Source of the DNA: Gemmatimonadota bacterium
GTDB taxonomy: Bacteria > Gemmatimonadota > Gemmatimonadetes > Gemmatimonadales > Gemmatimonadaceae
Direction of reading: 5' to 3'
NCBI GenBank assembly: GCA_016871915.1
Contig: VHBP01000013.1
Coordinates: forward strand, 1-46,692
DNA: 46,692 nucleotides
The translations under genes and the position numbers were made by a program. This document shows positions 29,297-36,669 of the stretch, one piece after another (within the stretch, counting starts at the first letter, position 1; each line of letters opens with the position of its first letter). The notes under the pieces are model-generated. The model ran no database searches. It was not told the origin of the DNA and saw nothing but the letters and a program-made list of their open reading frames with translations.

Positions 29297-30760
29297 ATGT
29301 TCTGGAGTCTGCGCGGACGGTTGACGGCGCTCGCCGCCCTTAGCGGGGCAGGGGTCCTGCTCGCGCTCACGGTGATCCTCCTTTCGGCCGAACGGACCGC
29401 TGAGGAGCGCGAACTCCGGCGACGGGTGGACGAGCTGGCAACCATCGCCGATCGGTTGATCGCGCAGGGCGGTGTCCAGCGCTTCAGCGGGGTACTCGTC
29501 ACGGCGGACTCGGCTCGGCCTCAGGCGTTGTCCGCCGCGACGGGGCGCCTGCTGGCCGCGATCCCCGGCTATCTGATCGTCGCTGATGCGGCGCGTCCCC
29601 TGTACATCAGCCCCACCGTCGCGGACCTCGGGACGCGGGATCGGGAGACCCTGGTCCAGGCGGTCACAGGGCTCTTTGAGCCCGACCGCCAAGCCGCCTT
29701 CGTGCAGCTCGAGGCCGCACGGCTCTACGTCCGGGTGCGGTTCACCGCCGATACCATCGCGGGGGTGCCCCTCCGCATCGCCGTCGGGATGCCATCGGAC
29801 GGACTCTCCCTCGTCCGTCTCGATGGGTTCGCCTCGAGCCTGGTCGCGATCCCCCTGTTGATCCTGGGCTCGGCGGTGATCGCCTTCAGTGTGTTGGGGA
29901 CGGGGCTCCGCCCTCTGGAACGACTGGCCCGGCAGTTGGAGGCGATCCAGCATGGGCGATCGCTCCACCGCCGCGTCGCCATCGAAGGTGATGCCGAGGA
30001 GGTGGACCGACTGGCCGAGACGATCAACGCCATGCTCGAGCGCCTCGAGACGTCGTTCGCCTCGCTCCGCCGCTTCACCGCTGATGCGAGCCATGAGCTC
30101 AAGACCCCGCTGACGGTGTTGCGCGCGACCTTGGAACGGGCCATGCAGCAGCCCAACGTCCCGGCGGAGCAGTTGGCCGCTCTCGAAGATGCATTGGCGA
30201 ACACGGCTCGCATGGCCGACCTGGTCGATTCGCTCCTCACCCTGGCTCGGGCCGATGAGGGACGGTTCGATCTCCATCGGGAGCCCGTGGCGATGGAGCC
30301 GCTGGTCGTGGAGATGCTCGAGACCGCGACCATCCTGGGGGAGGCCGCGGGGATCGCGGTGCGTCGGCTCGACATCGAGCCGGTGACGGTCTTGGGGGAT
30401 CCCGATCGGCTGCGCCAGCTCCTCCTCAACATCGTCACCAACGCGATTAAGTACACGCCACGCGGGGGTACGGTCTCCATCGGCCTCGAACGCCGCGGCG
30501 AGCAGGCGGCGGTCACGATCGATGACACCGGGGTCGGGATCGCCTCGGTGGACGTCCCGTTCATCTTCGAGCGCTTCTGGCGGGCCGATCGGGCCCGATC
30601 ACGGGGTGAGCGGGGGGGGCTGGGGCTCGGGCTCTCGATCGCCGAATGGATCGCGCAGGCCCATGGGGGAACGATCACCGTGGCCTCGCGCATCGGGCGG
30701 GGGACGACCTTCACGGTGCAGCTCCCCCTCCTTCGAGACGGCGAATCGGCCGCGTCCTGA
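29297..30760 (+). CDS. Membrane sensor histidine kinase (HAMP-HisKA-HATPase)
   Basis: 487-residue kinase with TM1 at about residues 10-31, a periplasmic sensing loop of about 150 residues, TM2 near 185-205, a HAMP linker (GLRPLERLARQLEAI) and a HisKA box with His266 (FTADASHELKTPLTVL). The HATPase domain follows (LNIVTNAIKYTP, DTGVGIA, GLGLGLSIAEW). This is the usual partner form for a CusR/QseB-type regulator, such as the one directly upstream. The regulator therefore has two potential kinases in one operon. Confidence 0.93.
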   Translation: MFWSLRGRLTALAALSGAGVLLALTVILLSAERTAEERELRRRVDELATIADRLIAQGGVQRFSGVLVTADSARPQALSAATGRLLAAIPGYLIVADAARPLYISPTVADLGTRDRETLVQAVTGLFEPDRQAAFVQLEAARLYVRVRFTADTIAGVPLRIAVGMPSDGLSLVRLDGFASSLVAIPLLILGSAVIAFSVLGTGLRPLERLARQLEAIQHGRSLHRRVAIEGDAEEVDRLAETINAMLERLETSFASLRRFTADASHELKTPLTVLRATLERAMQQPNVPAEQLAALEDALANTARMADLVDSLLTLARADEGRFDLHREPVAMEPLVVEMLETATILGEAAGIAVRRLDIEPVTVLGDPDRLRQLLLNIVTNAIKYTPRGGTVSIGLERRGEQAAVTIDDTGVGIASVDVPFIFERFWRADRARSRGERGGLGLGLSIAEWIAQAHGGTITVASRIGRGTTFTVQLPLLRDGESAAS

Positions 30761-30785
30761 GCGATTCATGGAACGCTCATCAAGC

Positions 30786-30841
30786 ATTAACCGATTCTTA
30801 ATCTTTCCGTCATTACCTCGTTAATCCACGCCCTCTAGAAT
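30786..30841 (+). promoter_or_regulatory. Promoter region of the tonB-exbBD operon with TTAA direct repeats
   Basis: An AT-rich patch with TTAACC (30787) and TTAATC (30798), 11 bases apart, and a further TTAATC at 30821. It is followed ten bases later by a -10-like TAGAAT at 30836-30841. Spacing of one helical turn and a position just upstream of the -10 suit a site for an OmpR-family activator. The start codon of tonB is 62 bases further on. Confidence 0.4.
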
Positions 30842-30903
30842 CAGGGCAGTCGGTGGCCACATGGGTCGCCGTCACGCGACTTTTCACGAGTGGAGACGGA
30901 CGC

Positions 30904-31608
30904 GTGTTCAACAACCTGATCGAGTCGGGTCCGAAGCAGAAGAAGGGGATCGGAGGCTCAGTCGCCTCGACCCTCGCCCACGCGGCCATCGTCTTCGGGA
31001 TGATCGTCGCGACCAAGAACGTCGGTGAGACGATCGCCGCGGAAGCGGAACAGGTCACCAAGTTCGTGGTCGAGGAGAAGAAGGAGCCGGAGCCGGAGCC
31101 GGAGAAGCCGCCGCCAGATGCGGTGGCCGCCCCGCCGATCGCGAAGGGGTTCCAGGTGCTCACCGCGCCGGTCGACATCCCGGACGTGATCCCGGAGATC
31201 GACCTCTCGAAGAAGCTCACCAACGAAGCCGACTTCTCGGGCCGCGGTGTGGCCGGTGGTGTGGCGTCTGGCGTCGTAGGCGGGAGCGTCCCGGTGAACC
31301 AGGACCAGCCCTTCTTCGACTTCCAAGTCGAGAAGCCGGTCGCCCCGATCCCGGGCAGCGGCTCCCCGCGCTATCCGGAGATCCTGCTGTCCGCCGGCGT
31401 CGAGGGCCAGGTCCTCGGGCAGTTCGTGGTGGACACCCTCGGCCGCGTGGAATCGGGCTCATTCAAGGTGATCCGCTCGGATCACGACCTCTTCGCGGCG
31501 GCGGTGCGCAGCGCACTCCCCGCGATGCGGTTCCTCCCCGCCGAGGTCGGCGGTCGGAAGGTGAAGCAGTTGGTCCAGCAGCCGTTCGTCTTCAACCGCC
31601 AGCGGTAA
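30904..31608 (+). CDS. tonB: TonB energy transducer
   Basis: 234-residue TonB-type protein linking the inner-membrane proton motor to outer-membrane receptors. The start is GTG 30904 with GGAG upstream, giving MFNNLIESGPKQKKG, an N-terminus I associate with Gemmatimonadota TonB proteins. A GTG at 30853 is an in-frame alternative. It has one N-terminal anchor helix (about 16-36), a Glu/Pro/Lys-rich periplasmic linker (KKEPEPEPEKPPP) and a C-terminal TonB domain (about 145-230, GQVLGQFVVDTLGRVESGSFKVI). It heads tonB-exbB-exbD-exbD. Confidence 0.88.
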   Translation: MFNNLIESGPKQKKGIGGSVASTLAHAAIVFGMIVATKNVGETIAAEAEQVTKFVVEEKKEPEPEPEKPPPDAVAAPPIAKGFQVLTAPVDIPDVIPEIDLSKKLTNEADFSGRGVAGGVASGVVGGSVPVNQDQPFFDFQVEKPVAPIPGSGSPRYPEILLSAGVEGQVLGQFVVDTLGRVESGSFKVIRSDHDLFAAAVRSALPAMRFLPAEVGGRKVKQLVQQPFVFNRQR

Positions 31609-31651
31609 CTCCCTCTCACCGGCAGCACCCTCTCTTAGGAGCAACGCAGTC

Positions 31652-32392
31652 ATGGAAATGAACATCGCTGAGATCTTCGAGAAGAGCCCCCTGTTCGCGA
31701 AGGGGATCTGGGCCCTCCTCCTCGGTATGTCCTTCTGGTCGCTGACGGTCGCGACCGGCAAGTGGTGGGGCTTCCGCAAGGCGCAGAAGGAAACGCTGAA
31801 GTTCGCCCCCGAGTTCTCGCAGTTCCTCGAGGAGGACAACCTGACCGAGGCGATCAACCTCGCCGAGGGCTATAAGAAGTCGAACGTCGCGCGTGTCCTT
31901 GGTGGGGCGCTGGGCGAGGTCAAGCCGCTGATCATGGACGGCACGATCACCGTGTCGGACATCAACTCGGTGGAGCGTGCGGTCGAGCGCAACATGCTTG
32001 TCGAGATCGTCTCACTGAAGCGCGGGCTCGCCGTCATCGCGACGGTCGGTTCGACCGCGCCGTTCGTCGGCCTCCTCGGCACCGTCGTCGGCATCATCAA
32101 CGCCTTCTCCCTGATGGGCTCGTCGGGCTCGTCGGGCATCAACGCGATCATCGTGCCGATCGCCGAGGCGCTCATCGCCACCGGCCTCGGCCTTGGCGTC
32201 GCCATCCCGGCGGTCTGGTTCTACAACTACTTCCAGACCAAGATCGACAACCTCACCTCCGAGATGACCTATGTCTCGAAGGAGATGATCGACTACCTCA
32301 TCCGCGGCGTGTCGGGGGAGTTCGGTCGGTCGCGCTTCACCCGCGAGTTCAGCACGAAGGCGCAGTCCGGTTCCGCGCCGATCTCGCAGTAA
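31652..32392 (+). CDS. exbB: ExbB/TolQ-type proton channel subunit
   Basis: 246-residue MotA/TolQ/ExbB-family inner-membrane protein that powers TonB with the proton gradient. It has one N-terminal helix, a cytoplasmic segment, then the two conserved helices. The signatures are GLAVIATVGSTAPFVGLLGTVVGIINAF and EALIATGLGLGVAIPAVWFYNYF. An AGGAG lies ahead of the ATG. Partners are the adjacent ExbD proteins and TonB. Confidence 0.94.
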   Translation: MEMNIAEIFEKSPLFAKGIWALLLGMSFWSLTVATGKWWGFRKAQKETLKFAPEFSQFLEEDNLTEAINLAEGYKKSNVARVLGGALGEVKPLIMDGTITVSDINSVERAVERNMLVEIVSLKRGLAVIATVGSTAPFVGLLGTVVGIINAFSLMGSSGSSGINAIIVPIAEALIATGLGLGVAIPAVWFYNYFQTKIDNLTSEMTYVSKEMIDYLIRGVSGEFGRSRFTREFSTKAQSGSAPISQ

Positions 32393-32424
32393 GCGACTCT
32401 ACCATCTGCTAGGAGGACTCGCCC

Positions 32425-32865
32425 ATGGGCGTGTCAGTCAAGACCGGAGGCGGCGTCAACTCGGAGCCCAACGTCGTTCCCATGATCGACGTCATGCTGG
32501 TGCTGCTCGTGATCTTCATGGTGGTGACCCCGGCGCTCGCGTCGGGGTTCTCCGCCGAGCCGCCGGCCGGGGTGAATCTGAAATCGCATCCGGAAGAGGA
32601 GTTCGATCAGATCCTCGGGATCGATCGATTTGGCCAGTATTTCCTGAACAAGAAGAAGATCGACAACGCCGCGTTGGGTGACTCCCTCACGAACATCTAC
32701 ACTGGGCGTGAGGATGCCATCCTCTATCTGAAGGCGCACCGCGAGCTCCCGTACGAGGTCGTCCAGCAGGCGTGGAACGTCGCGTCGCGCAGCGGCGTCC
32801 GCGTCGTGGCCGCCATCACCGACCAGTCCTCGGGTGCGCCCGCGGCCGAGTCCGAGAAGGAGTGA
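32425..32865 (+). CDS. exbD: ExbD/TolR-type biopolymer transport protein (copy 1)
   Basis: 146-residue ExbD with a short cytoplasmic N-terminus, a single helix with the proton-pathway aspartate in EPNVVPMIDVMLVLLVIFM, and a periplasmic domain. AGGAGG precedes the ATG. The periplasmic part (NKKKIDNAALGDSLTNIYTGREDAILYLKAHRELPYE) differs from that of copy 2, while the membrane helix is nearly identical. Confidence 0.93.
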   Translation: MGVSVKTGGGVNSEPNVVPMIDVMLVLLVIFMVVTPALASGFSAEPPAGVNLKSHPEEEFDQILGIDRFGQYFLNKKKIDNAALGDSLTNIYTGREDAILYLKAHRELPYEVVQQAWNVASRSGVRVVAAITDQSSGAPAAESEKE

Positions 32866-32871
32866 TCGACC

Positions 32872-33273
32872 ATGGGTGCCAAAGTCGGTGAGAGTGGTGG
32901 GCTGAACAACGAGCCGAACGTCGTGCCGATGATCGACGTCATGCTCGTGCTCCTCGTGATCTTCATGCTCGTGCAGCAGGTCCGGAAGGCGATCGACATC
33001 CAGCTCCCCGATCCCAATCCGGCGGTCGCGGTGGCCAACTCGGCGTCGAACCAGATCGTGCTCGAGGTGCTCCCGGGTGGACAGTTCGCGGTCAACCGTG
33101 AGCCGGTCACCAAGGACGATCTGCTCAAGCGGCTCACGGAGATCTACGAGCCGCGTCCGGAGAAGATCATCTTCGTGAAGGGCGATCCGAAGGTGCAGTT
33201 CCAGGAAGTCATCTACGCCATGGATATGGCGCGTGGCGCGGGCGTGAAGGTCATCGGCGTCCCGCCGAACTGA
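32872..33273 (+). CDS. exbD: ExbD/TolR-type biopolymer transport protein (copy 2)
   Basis: 133-residue second ExbD, six bases after copy 1. It shares the EPNVVPMIDVMLVLLVIFM helix with the catalytic aspartate and then diverges (VQQVRKAIDIQLPDPNPA). The two may form a mixed ExbD pair within one motor. The periplasmic end matches the family pattern KGDPKVQFQEVIYAMDMARGAGV. Confidence 0.93.
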   Translation: MGAKVGESGGLNNEPNVVPMIDVMLVLLVIFMLVQQVRKAIDIQLPDPNPAVAVANSASNQIVLEVLPGGQFAVNREPVTKDDLLKRLTEIYEPRPEKIIFVKGDPKVQFQEVIYAMDMARGAGVKVIGVPPN

Positions 33274-33360
33274 TCGAGCCACGGGACCGCATGTCCCGAC
33301 TGTGGTGCGATGCGGCGGACGAACCTTTTCTGGGGCGTCCGCCGTATCATTTTTGGGCGA

Positions 33361-33459
33361 AAGGCTGAAGGCTGGAAGCTGAAGCTTTAGGCGTTGAGCC
33401 TCCAGCCTCCAGCTTTCAGCATCTGTTTAGCTTTCATCTCTGATCCCTGATCTCTGGTG
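33361..33459. repeat. Heptanucleotide-periodic intergenic repeat before the second TonB-like gene
   Basis: About fourteen consecutive degenerate seven-base units fill the gap. The left part uses GCTG-type units (AAGGCTG, AAGGCTG, GAAGCTG), the middle the inverse (CAGCCTC, CAGCTTT, CAGCATC), and the right end the YCTGATC type. Left and middle parts are inverted copies with about three mismatches over 21 bases. The GTG start of the next gene falls inside the last unit. Confidence 0.7.
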
Positions 33460-34269
33460 TCCTCCCACCTCTCCTCCACACGCCCGCCGCTCCGGTCCCT
33501 CCACGGGATCCCGGAGCCGTCGCCGCGTGGCCGGTGGGCGGCATTCGTCTCGGCATTCGTGCACGTGGGGCTCATCGTGCTGGTCCTCCTCCCGCCCTTC
33601 TTGGCGGCGACGCTCGATCAGCCGCTGACCGCTGGCGGGGGTGGGGCAGGACCCGCCGGTGGCGGGGGCGGTGGCCGCACGGGGTCTGGGCTCGAGCCGG
33701 TCCGCGCCGAGCGCTTGGTGTATATGCAGATCGCGCCGGTCGCCGCCGCGGTCCCCCCTCCGATCCCCACACCGACCCCTCCACTCGTCCCTCCGGTGGA
33801 GAAGAAGCCCGACGTCCCCGTTCCCCCTCCGGTCTCCGTGCCGCCTGCGGCGGAGGCCCCAGCGGCCCCCGCCGCCGTCACATCGGGCGCTGGGGCCGGG
33901 GGGGATGGTCGAGGCGGCGCGGGGCCGGGGAGTGGCGGTGGGGTTGGCTCCGGTGTTGGGACGGGGCGTGGCTCCGCGAACGGGGCCGGCACGGGCGGGG
34001 GCACCAACGAGGTCTTTCCCCCGCAGGTCACCAACCTCGCGCTGCTCCCGATGCCCGTGCCGAACCGCGTGCGTCCCTACACGATGGTCGCGTGGTTCGA
34101 CGTCGATGAGCGGGGGAAGGCGACGCTCATCGCCTTCAATCCTACGAAGGACAATGCGTACAATCGCCGCATCCGCGAGACGCTGCAGGAGTATCGCTTC
34201 CGCCCGGCGACGCGACCCGATGGGTCCCCGGTGCGCGACACCGTCTCGGTGAAGGTCGAGGTGCCCTGA
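33457..34269 (+). CDS. TonB-like energy transducer / proline-glycine-rich periplasmic-spanning protein
   Basis: 270-residue protein with one anchor helix (about 28-50, WAAFVSAFVHVGLIVLVLLPPFLAA), a long Gly-rich then Pro-rich linker (PPPIPTPTPPLVPPVEKKPDVPVPPP) and a second Gly-rich stretch. The C-terminal domain (about 205-270, RPYTMVAWFDVDERGKATLIAF...ETLQEYRFRPATRPDGSPV) resembles TonB_C. The start is GTG 33457, inside a heptamer repeat and without a good ribosome site; later starts would cut the anchor. It may be a second transducer for the ExbB/ExbD motor upstream, or a structural homologue. Confidence 0.72.
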   Translation: MSSHLSSTRPPLRSLHGIPEPSPRGRWAAFVSAFVHVGLIVLVLLPPFLAATLDQPLTAGGGGAGPAGGGGGGRTGSGLEPVRAERLVYMQIAPVAAAVPPPIPTPTPPLVPPVEKKPDVPVPPPVSVPPAAEAPAAPAAVTSGAGAGGDGRGGAGPGSGGGVGSGVGTGRGSANGAGTGGGTNEVFPPQVTNLALLPMPVPNRVRPYTMVAWFDVDERGKATLIAFNPTKDNAYNRRIRETLQEYRFRPATRPDGSPVRDTVSVKVEVP

Positions 34270-34382
34270 GCGGAGGCCCCGTCGGCACCCCGCAGGCGCG
34301 TCAGACGCGCTCCGCCGCGACTGGTGGGCGCTTTCGGTGGCGGGTACCTTCCCGCATCCATCCTCCCCCCGCACCGACTCCC

Positions 34383-35702
34383 ATGGCTGAATCGATCGGC
34401 AACTCCGGTACCGGCATGAAGCTGCACACCAAGATCCTCCTCGCCCTCCTGGTCGGAGCGGTGTCGGGGATCGTGGTGAACACTCAGCTCGGTGCGACCC
34501 ATGCGGGTGTCACGTGGGTCAACACCTATCTCGCGGGACCGGTCGGCCAGGTCTTCCTGCGGATGCTCTTCATGATCGTGATGCCCCTCGTCTTCTCCTC
34601 GATCGCCCTCGGCGTCGCGGGGCTCGGAGACCTGCGGAAGGTGGGGCGCATCGGTGGCAAGGCGATCGGCTACTTCCTCGGCACCACCTTCATCGCCGCG
34701 TCGTTCGGGTTGTTGTTGGTCGCCATCGTCGAGCCGGGGGCCGCGGTCCCCGAGTCGGTCAAGACCGAGCTCATGGCGACCTACGCGGAGGATGCGTCCT
34801 CCAAGATCGAGGCGCAGGCCTCCGGTGGGTTCGGGATCAACACCTTCGTCAACATCGTGACCCGGAACCCGATCAAGTCGGCGGCCGATGGCGACATGCT
34901 CGGCGTGATCTTCTTCGGCCTCCTCTTCGGCGCGGCGCTCACGCAGATCCCGCGCGAGCGCTCGGAGCCGATGATCAAGGTGCTCGAGGCGATCAACGAT
35001 GTGGTGATCGTGATCGTCGGGATGGCGATGAGACTCGCGCCCTACGGGGTGGCGGGGCTGATCTTCGGCGTCACCTCGCGCTTCGGCTTCGCGCTCCTCA
35101 AGCCGCTGGGCGGTTTCGTCCTCGTCGTGATGAGCGCGCTCCTGCTCCACCTTTTCGTGAACCTCTCGCTCATCCTGAAGTTCGTGATCGGGATCAGTCC
35201 GCTCACCTATTTCTCCCGCGTGCGCTCGGCGTTGGTCACGGCCTTCAGCACCAGCTCGAGCTCGGCCACCTTGCCTGCGGCGCTCAAGACCTCCACCGAG
35301 GGGCTCGGTGTCCCGCCCAAGATCGCGGGCTTCGTCCTCCCGATCGGCTCGACGATGTGCATGAATGGGACCTCGATCTTCGAGGGGATCACCGTGATCT
35401 TCCTCTGTCAGGTCTTCGGGATCGATCTCACCCTCGGCGGGATGGTGATGGTCATCATCATGTCGGTGATCACCGCGGTCGGCGCGGCGGGCGTGCCGGG
35501 GGGCTCGATCCCGCTCCTGGTCGGGATCCTCGCGATGGTGGGTGTCCCGGGGGAGGGGATCGCGATCGTCCTCGGCGTCGATCGCATCCTCGACATGACG
35601 CGCACGGTGGTGAACGTCGCGGGGGATATCTCCGCGACGACCTTCGTGGCGAAGTCCGAAGGGGTGTGGGACGCCTCGATGGTGCCGGCGAAGACGGTCT
35701 AG
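34383..35702 (+). CDS. Dicarboxylate/amino acid:cation symporter (DAACS family)
   Basis: 439-residue sodium- or proton-coupled symporter of the GltP/DctA family. It has multiple hydrophobic helices, the serine-rich re-entrant loop TAFSTSSSSATLPAAL, the GSTMCMNGTSIFEG stretch that replaces the usual NMDGT-type motif, and the AAGVPGGSIPLL loop with the VDRILDMTRTVVNVAGD substrate segment. Substrate (glutamate, aspartate or C4-dicarboxylate) cannot be decided by eye. Convergent with the kinase gene and sharing a hairpin with it. Confidence 0.92.
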   Translation: MAESIGNSGTGMKLHTKILLALLVGAVSGIVVNTQLGATHAGVTWVNTYLAGPVGQVFLRMLFMIVMPLVFSSIALGVAGLGDLRKVGRIGGKAIGYFLGTTFIAASFGLLLVAIVEPGAAVPESVKTELMATYAEDASSKIEAQASGGFGINTFVNIVTRNPIKSAADGDMLGVIFFGLLFGAALTQIPRERSEPMIKVLEAINDVVIVIVGMAMRLAPYGVAGLIFGVTSRFGFALLKPLGGFVLVVMSALLLHLFVNLSLILKFVIGISPLTYFSRVRSALVTAFSTSSSSATLPAALKTSTEGLGVPPKIAGFVLPIGSTMCMNGTSIFEGITVIFLCQVFGIDLTLGGMVMVIIMSVITAVGAAGVPGGSIPLLVGILAMVGVPGEGIAIVLGVDRILDMTRTVVNVAGDISATTFVAKSEGVWDASMVPAKTV

Positions 35703-35715
35703 TCGCTTCGCCGCG

Positions 35716-35742
35716 TTGGCGACGGCCTCAGGCCGTCGCCAA
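35716..35742. terminator. Convergent terminator hairpin overlapping the kinase stop codon
   Basis: Thirteen-base perfect arms (TTGGCGACGGCCT / AGGCCGTCGCCAA) around a single base. It starts 13 bases after the symporter stop and includes the last codons and TGA of the minus-strand kinase gene. Confidence 0.75.
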
Positions 35743-36657
35743 GGCCTTTCGCGCGACCTTCACCGCGCCACGCGCCGCATCGATCGCTTCGCCATGGAGA
35801 TGTGACCCCGGCACCGCGGTCTTGAGTCGGTGCTCGACGAGCCGCCGCAGGAAGCTCCCGCGGCGGAGAAGGCCACCGGAGAGGGCGACCGGCACCGAGG
35901 CGCGCTCATCGACGAAGAGCTGACGCGCCAGCGTCCGCACATGTACCACGAGCTCCTCGGCGGCCATCGTGCAGAGGGAGTTCGCGCGCAGGTCGCCATC
36001 GGCGGCGAGGGTCATCGCCGGCTCGGCGAGCTGCGCGAGGTCACACGGCGTCGCGTGGGCGGCCCAGCGAATCAGGTCATCGACCTCGTCGAGCTGGAGC
36101 GCGGTGAGGATCGCCCCCACGAGCTGCGTCTCAGGCTCCCGTCCATCGTGTGACGCGGTGACGATGCTCAGGATGCGGCGTCCCATCCAAGCGCCGCTCC
36201 CTTCATCGCCGCAGTGCGGGCCCCATCCGCCGCAGCGGAGGAAGGTCCCCGTCGGTCCGCGCCCGAACGCGACCGACCCCGTCCCGCCGATCAAGAGGAT
36301 CCCGGCACCATCACCGAAGGCATCTTCGAGCGCGATCTCGGCATCGGTGGTCACGATGACCTCTTCGGCGAGCGACTGTCCCTTCAGGGCGCGCAGGAGT
36401 GCCTTCCGTTCGGCGTCCTGGCCAGCGCCCGCGACCCCGACACAGAGCAGCCGCGGCGTCTCCTCCTGGCCCGCTCGCGTCAGCGCATCACGCAGGAGCC
36501 CGCCGATCACCTCGGCGGAGTGCAGCGACTCACCGGGACGGAGTGCGCTCCCCTCACCGGTCAGCGTGGCGAGGACCTTCCCGCGAGCATCGGCGACCTG
36601 AACCGCGGTCTTGCTCCCCCCTCCATCGACTCCCACGACCAGATGCGACATAGACAT
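35728..36657 (-). CDS. BadF/BadG/BcrA-family kinase, probable N-acetylglucosamine/N-acetylmuramic acid kinase
   Basis: 309-residue ASKHA-fold kinase. The phosphate-1 loop is GVDGGGSKTAVQV at the N-terminus, with the IGGTGSVAFGR phosphate-2 loop and a GCGPHCGDEGSG-like segment (GGWGPHCGDEGSGAWMG) that in this family contacts the sugar. The C-terminal SGGLLRRGSFL closes the nucleotide site. Family members include GlcNAc kinases and the bifunctional MurNAc/GlcNAc kinase MurK. The neighbours (SSS transporter, NagB fusion, NagZ-type and NamZ-type enzymes) support an amino-sugar role. Start at 36657 or 36651. Confidence 0.82.
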   Translation of the reverse strand: MSMSHLVVGVDGGGSKTAVQVADARGKVLATLTGEGSALRPGESLHSAEVIGGLLRDALTRAGQEETPRLLCVGVAGAGQDAERKALLRALKGQSLAEEVIVTTDAEIALEDAFGDGAGILLIGGTGSVAFGRGPTGTFLRCGGWGPHCGDEGSGAWMGRRILSIVTASHDGREPETQLVGAILTALQLDEVDDLIRWAAHATPCDLAQLAEPAMTLAADGDLRANSLCTMAAEELVVHVRTLARQLFVDERASVPVALSGGLLRRGSFLRRLVEHRLKTAVPGSHLHGEAIDAARGAVKVARKALATA

Positions 36658-36669
36658 TCCGTTCCCGGT

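Noticed and set aside
33361-33459. The periodic repeat as a CRISPR array
   Set aside because: Units are seven bases, contiguous and without spacers, and no cas genes are present.
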